Below, in pieces: positions 62,401 to 64,000 of a DNA stretch of 64,000 bases. This DNA comes from Streblospio benedicti. Its lineage: Eukaryota > Annelida > Polychaeta > Spionida > Spionidae. Position 1 is the stretch's first letter. Each line of letters opens with the position of its first letter. The position numbers were made by a program, and so were the translations under genes. The notes beneath the pieces are model-generated. The model saw only the letters and a program-made list of their open reading frames with translations. It was not told the DNA's origin and made no database searches. Location: assembly GCA_019095985.1 (NCBI GenBank), contig CM032664.1, positions 56,095,074 through 56,159,073 of the forward strand. Reading direction: 5' to 3'.

Positions 62401-64000
62401 CCGGTGTAAGGCTGTGCCACATACACCTACCAGATCTACAAGTACACCAAGCTGACTGAACATCTTAACATTGGCAGATCCAGGTTTTCGGAAAAGGGGG
62501 GCAACGCAGATTCTATGAAAGATGCATATAATTTCTAGTGAATGTTGACATTCTTGCTCGGTCCAAAGTGGTACTTAGTGGGACCATATACCATATACCA
62601 TATGACGTTTGCAAAATAGCACAATTCCTCACACTCAATAATAATGCAGGCGAAACTTAACAAAGGACATGTGGAAACATCTGTGAAGACGGAACATTAC
62701 AATTAATGAATAAAAACAATTGTACTAGAAGTACCTTTACATATCATCCTGAATGGTGACGTAAAAAACAGTCGCACTTCTGACTAATTTTAGCTAATTT
62801 TTCAGAACAACTCAACAAAACTCCACAGGAAAATGTATTCAATTCTTTATACTTTCCATATCATAACACGTCCACATGACTTTGTAATACTAAAATGGTA
62901 TGCAGAGATAATTTTGAGCAAAGTTTACTTCATCATCTAATATAGTACGAGTACATTAATTTCTCACAAGATTAACATTCATTGTATCTTATAGCATTCT
63001 AGTTCTACCGGATCCCCTATGTAATACATAGCTCCTATAATACATGCAATTTATGAATATTTTATAAAGGAAAAGCTTCCTGTAGACATTAGCAAGATGA
63101 TGGGGTGTTGGGATGTACATATTTATTGTTTGTATAACATGCAAGCAGCTATGGTAAGCTTAGGTAAAGAATGAAAGAATTTTAATTGATCATATTTGGT
63201 TTTGGTTCTAAGTTCCAACCCAATAGAGAACCTTAATGGTGAAAGGCGACAGAAGAGGTTAACACACAACTCCACTGGCAATCACCATGGCAATAAGAAT
63301 GTCCAGAATGTCTTTGCAGCCATTAAATAACTATTATGATGGATATTCTCTATCTATAGACACGAGCCGTAAAATAGTCTTACAATACTGATGTGTGCAG
63401 AGCATAAATGGGCGCAATTCTAATGAATTACATTCAATTACTTTATGATCTACCTGGACCAGTGGTGTATGTTCAAGTTTGATGAAACATAGATTGAAAT
63501 TGTGAGTTAACATCATATCATTTTTTACGCAAAGCATGTTGTACCTTGTAATATCAGCCAATCTGTCAATAATTTGATCAATACCAATCAGAAGGCAACA
63601 TTTGTTCATGATTGACGGACTCTACATCACGATCAAAAATATTACAGATAAATGTGGTGCAACTGCGCAATCTAAACTAGAAATCAACATATAAATAGGA
63701 AACAATGATGGTATAACAGATACAGAATTAGAACCAACTGCACTTTGGAATCTCATATGCCATGCATATTGGGCCCAGCGATAAATGTATTCCCACACAA
63801 ACACTCACTAAAAGAATCGTTTCCAACCACATTACCACCAAAACAAAACACAACGAAGGGCGCGACTCACCAGTTTGCGCCTCGTACGCGCCGTGGCTGT
63901 CACATGGTTGCGGTGCGCCCGGCCCGGGCACGTGTGAGAGCAGCACTAGGAGCGCCCCCAGCGCCACGCACGCCTGCAGCACGCGCCGCAGCCGCAAGCG
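50437..64000 (-). CDS. GALNT: Polypeptide N-acetylgalactosaminyltransferase-like (5' end outside window)
   Basis: Golgi type II membrane enzyme family (GT27) that adds GalNAc to Ser/Thr and starts mucin-type O-glycans. Exons in gene order: 63871->64000, 60539-60618, 60143-60252, 59682-59857, 59259-59421, 59012-59094, 58429-58558, 57987-58104, 52543-52728, 51912-52043, 51435-51524, 50787-50948, 50437-50649; 590 residues seen. No ATG is visible at the right edge, so the start lies beyond it. A basic-then-hydrophobic signal anchor (RLRRVLQACVALGALLVLL) comes first, then the catalytic domain with metal motif DSH (visible residues 211-213), WGGEN (320-324) and CSRAAH (His348), then a ricin-type lectin domain (GRCLDT, KLCLEG...QKW). 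The loop after His348 reads LEYEHNRDY rather than the usual VFRKxHPY, so activity may differ; AH(L)E recalls the GALNT8/9/17/18 group. Paralogue not assigned. Confidence 0.88.
52744..53036 (+). repeat. Inverted duplication, arm A (GALNT intron 8)
   Basis: About 290 bp matching the reverse complement of 57299-57592, with mostly isolated differences and one replaced stretch near 52780-52800. Its edge lies about 15 bp from the acceptor of GALNT exon 9. Confidence 0.8.
53371..53574 (+). mobile_element. Truncated copy of the 342-bp MITE at 56103-56444
   Basis: Shares AGGGAC(G/A)GTGCAATATTTA and the following ~200 bases through GAGGTGGGATTTCAGCAGG with the full copy, then stops, lacking the right end. 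The minus-strand open frame over it is not a gene. Confidence 0.75.
55010..55830 (+). mobile_element. LINE (CR1/L2-like) reverse-transcriptase C-terminal fragment
   Basis: Frames 55073-55339 and 55297-55524 read LMRENKLQLNEAKTELV, ARKLGANFDQNMTLQPHV, then KIVHAFIIFRLDNGNSLLYG, RVQRVHNTAARIITL and TPVLKSLH, continuing weakly (TGLAPYYLSELLQPYSP) to about 55800. This is the standard end of CR1/L2-type reverse transcriptases. The copy is 5'-truncated and has a frame change near 55330 plus several stops. It is in GALNT intron 8, antisense to the gene. Confidence 0.78.
55811..55915. repeat. AAAACCC/GGGTTTT palindromic low-complexity block
   Basis: A run of AAACCCACCC-type units is followed by its complement GGGTTTTTTGGGG-type units. 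It immediately follows the LINE fragment and may be its decayed 3' flank. It is not a telomeric array. Confidence 0.55.
56103..56444. mobile_element. 342-bp MITE with TA target duplication
   Basis: Ends AGGGACAGTGCAATATTTAA and GGTAAATATTGCACCGTCCCT are inverted; TA flanks at 56101-56102 and 56445-56446. Internal CCCC(T/C)-rich segments (CCGGTCCCC, CCAGTCCCC) recur. No coding capacity. TA duplication suggests Tc1/mariner-type mobilisation. Confidence 0.75.
56483..57238. mobile_element. Foldback element with ~120-bp arms
   Basis: 56483-56600 is the imperfect reverse complement of 57116-57238 (shared ATCATATTAAACTA and TTATTTCACTGCCAGATATT), enclosing about 515 bp of unique, noncoding sequence. 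It could be a non-autonomous DNA element; no transposase is seen. Confidence 0.7.
57299..57592 (-). repeat. Inverted duplication, arm B (GALNT intron 8)
   Basis: Reverse complement of 52744-53036 about 4.3 kb away. The two arms could pair in the intron 8 transcript. The LINE, both MITE copies and the foldback element lie between them. Confidence 0.8.
61555..61646. mobile_element. Partial pogo-like MITE in GALNT intron 1
   Basis: Two GGTGTCCACAT units and the end GGACAGGTTTTACTG followed by TA match the pogo-like family end. The left end is not clear. The rest of 60619-63870 holds other repeats but no gene. Confidence 0.45.
62032..62324. mobile_element. 293-bp MITE in GALNT intron 1
   Basis: Ends AGGCATCGACCATTTGATCT and AGATCAAATGGTCGATGCCT are perfect inverted repeats of at least 20 bp; the interior is A-rich with G and C runs near the ends. 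No coding capacity. A short GATT microsatellite follows at about 62340-62376. Confidence 0.75.
62465..62510. mobile_element. One end of an hAT-like MITE
   Basis: Repeats the left end of the element at 50314-50423 (ACATTGGCAGATCCAGGTTT then TCGGAAAAGGGGGG) without a matching right end. Confidence 0.55.

Overview
The window is nuclear DNA from an animal. Genes are split by GT-AG introns, AT-rich introns and spacers are full of short inverted-repeat transposons, and several LINE reverse-transcriptase tails are present. Protein sequences and repeat style suggest a marine invertebrate, perhaps a lophotrochozoan such as a mollusc or brachiopod; this is a low-confidence guess. All exon structures below were joined by hand from splice signals, reading phase and remembered family sequences, and every junction keeps phase except one (NUP54 exon 8).

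Layout. 1-1945: upstream spacer with repeats. 1946-9478 (+): complete aminoacylase-1 (ACY1), 13 coding exons, with a tandem pair of alternative exons 6a/6b at the catalytic DEE motif. 9479-11618: spacer. 11619-47760 (+): complete nucleoporin NUP54, 17 coding exons over 36 kb. Its 18.3 kb intron 10 holds two complete antisense class A GPCR genes (20094-25715, 11 exons, 650 aa; 28922-34676, 11 exons, 800 aa). Its 5.1 kb intron 12 holds a complete intronless antisense ARL2 gene (41147-41701). 47761-50436: tail-to-tail spacer. 50437-64000 (-): polypeptide GalNAc-transferase-like gene, 13 visible coding exons, running off the right edge at its N-terminus.

Mobile DNA: pogo/Tigger-like short elements with TA target sites, hAT-like MITEs with GGATC-type ends, several foldback hairpins, five LINE 3'-end fragments of at least three lineages, and one decayed Ty3/gypsy integrase fossil inside ACY1.

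The genes do not form a pathway. The notable points are the nested antisense architecture, the probable mutually exclusive splicing of the ACY1 active-site exon (only 41 nt between 6a and 6b, and a frameshift if both are joined), the run of phase 1-1 FG exons in NUP54, and two amine-type receptors that both carry a basic residue instead of the TM6 toggle-switch tryptophan, one of them also lacking the amine-binding Asp in TM3.
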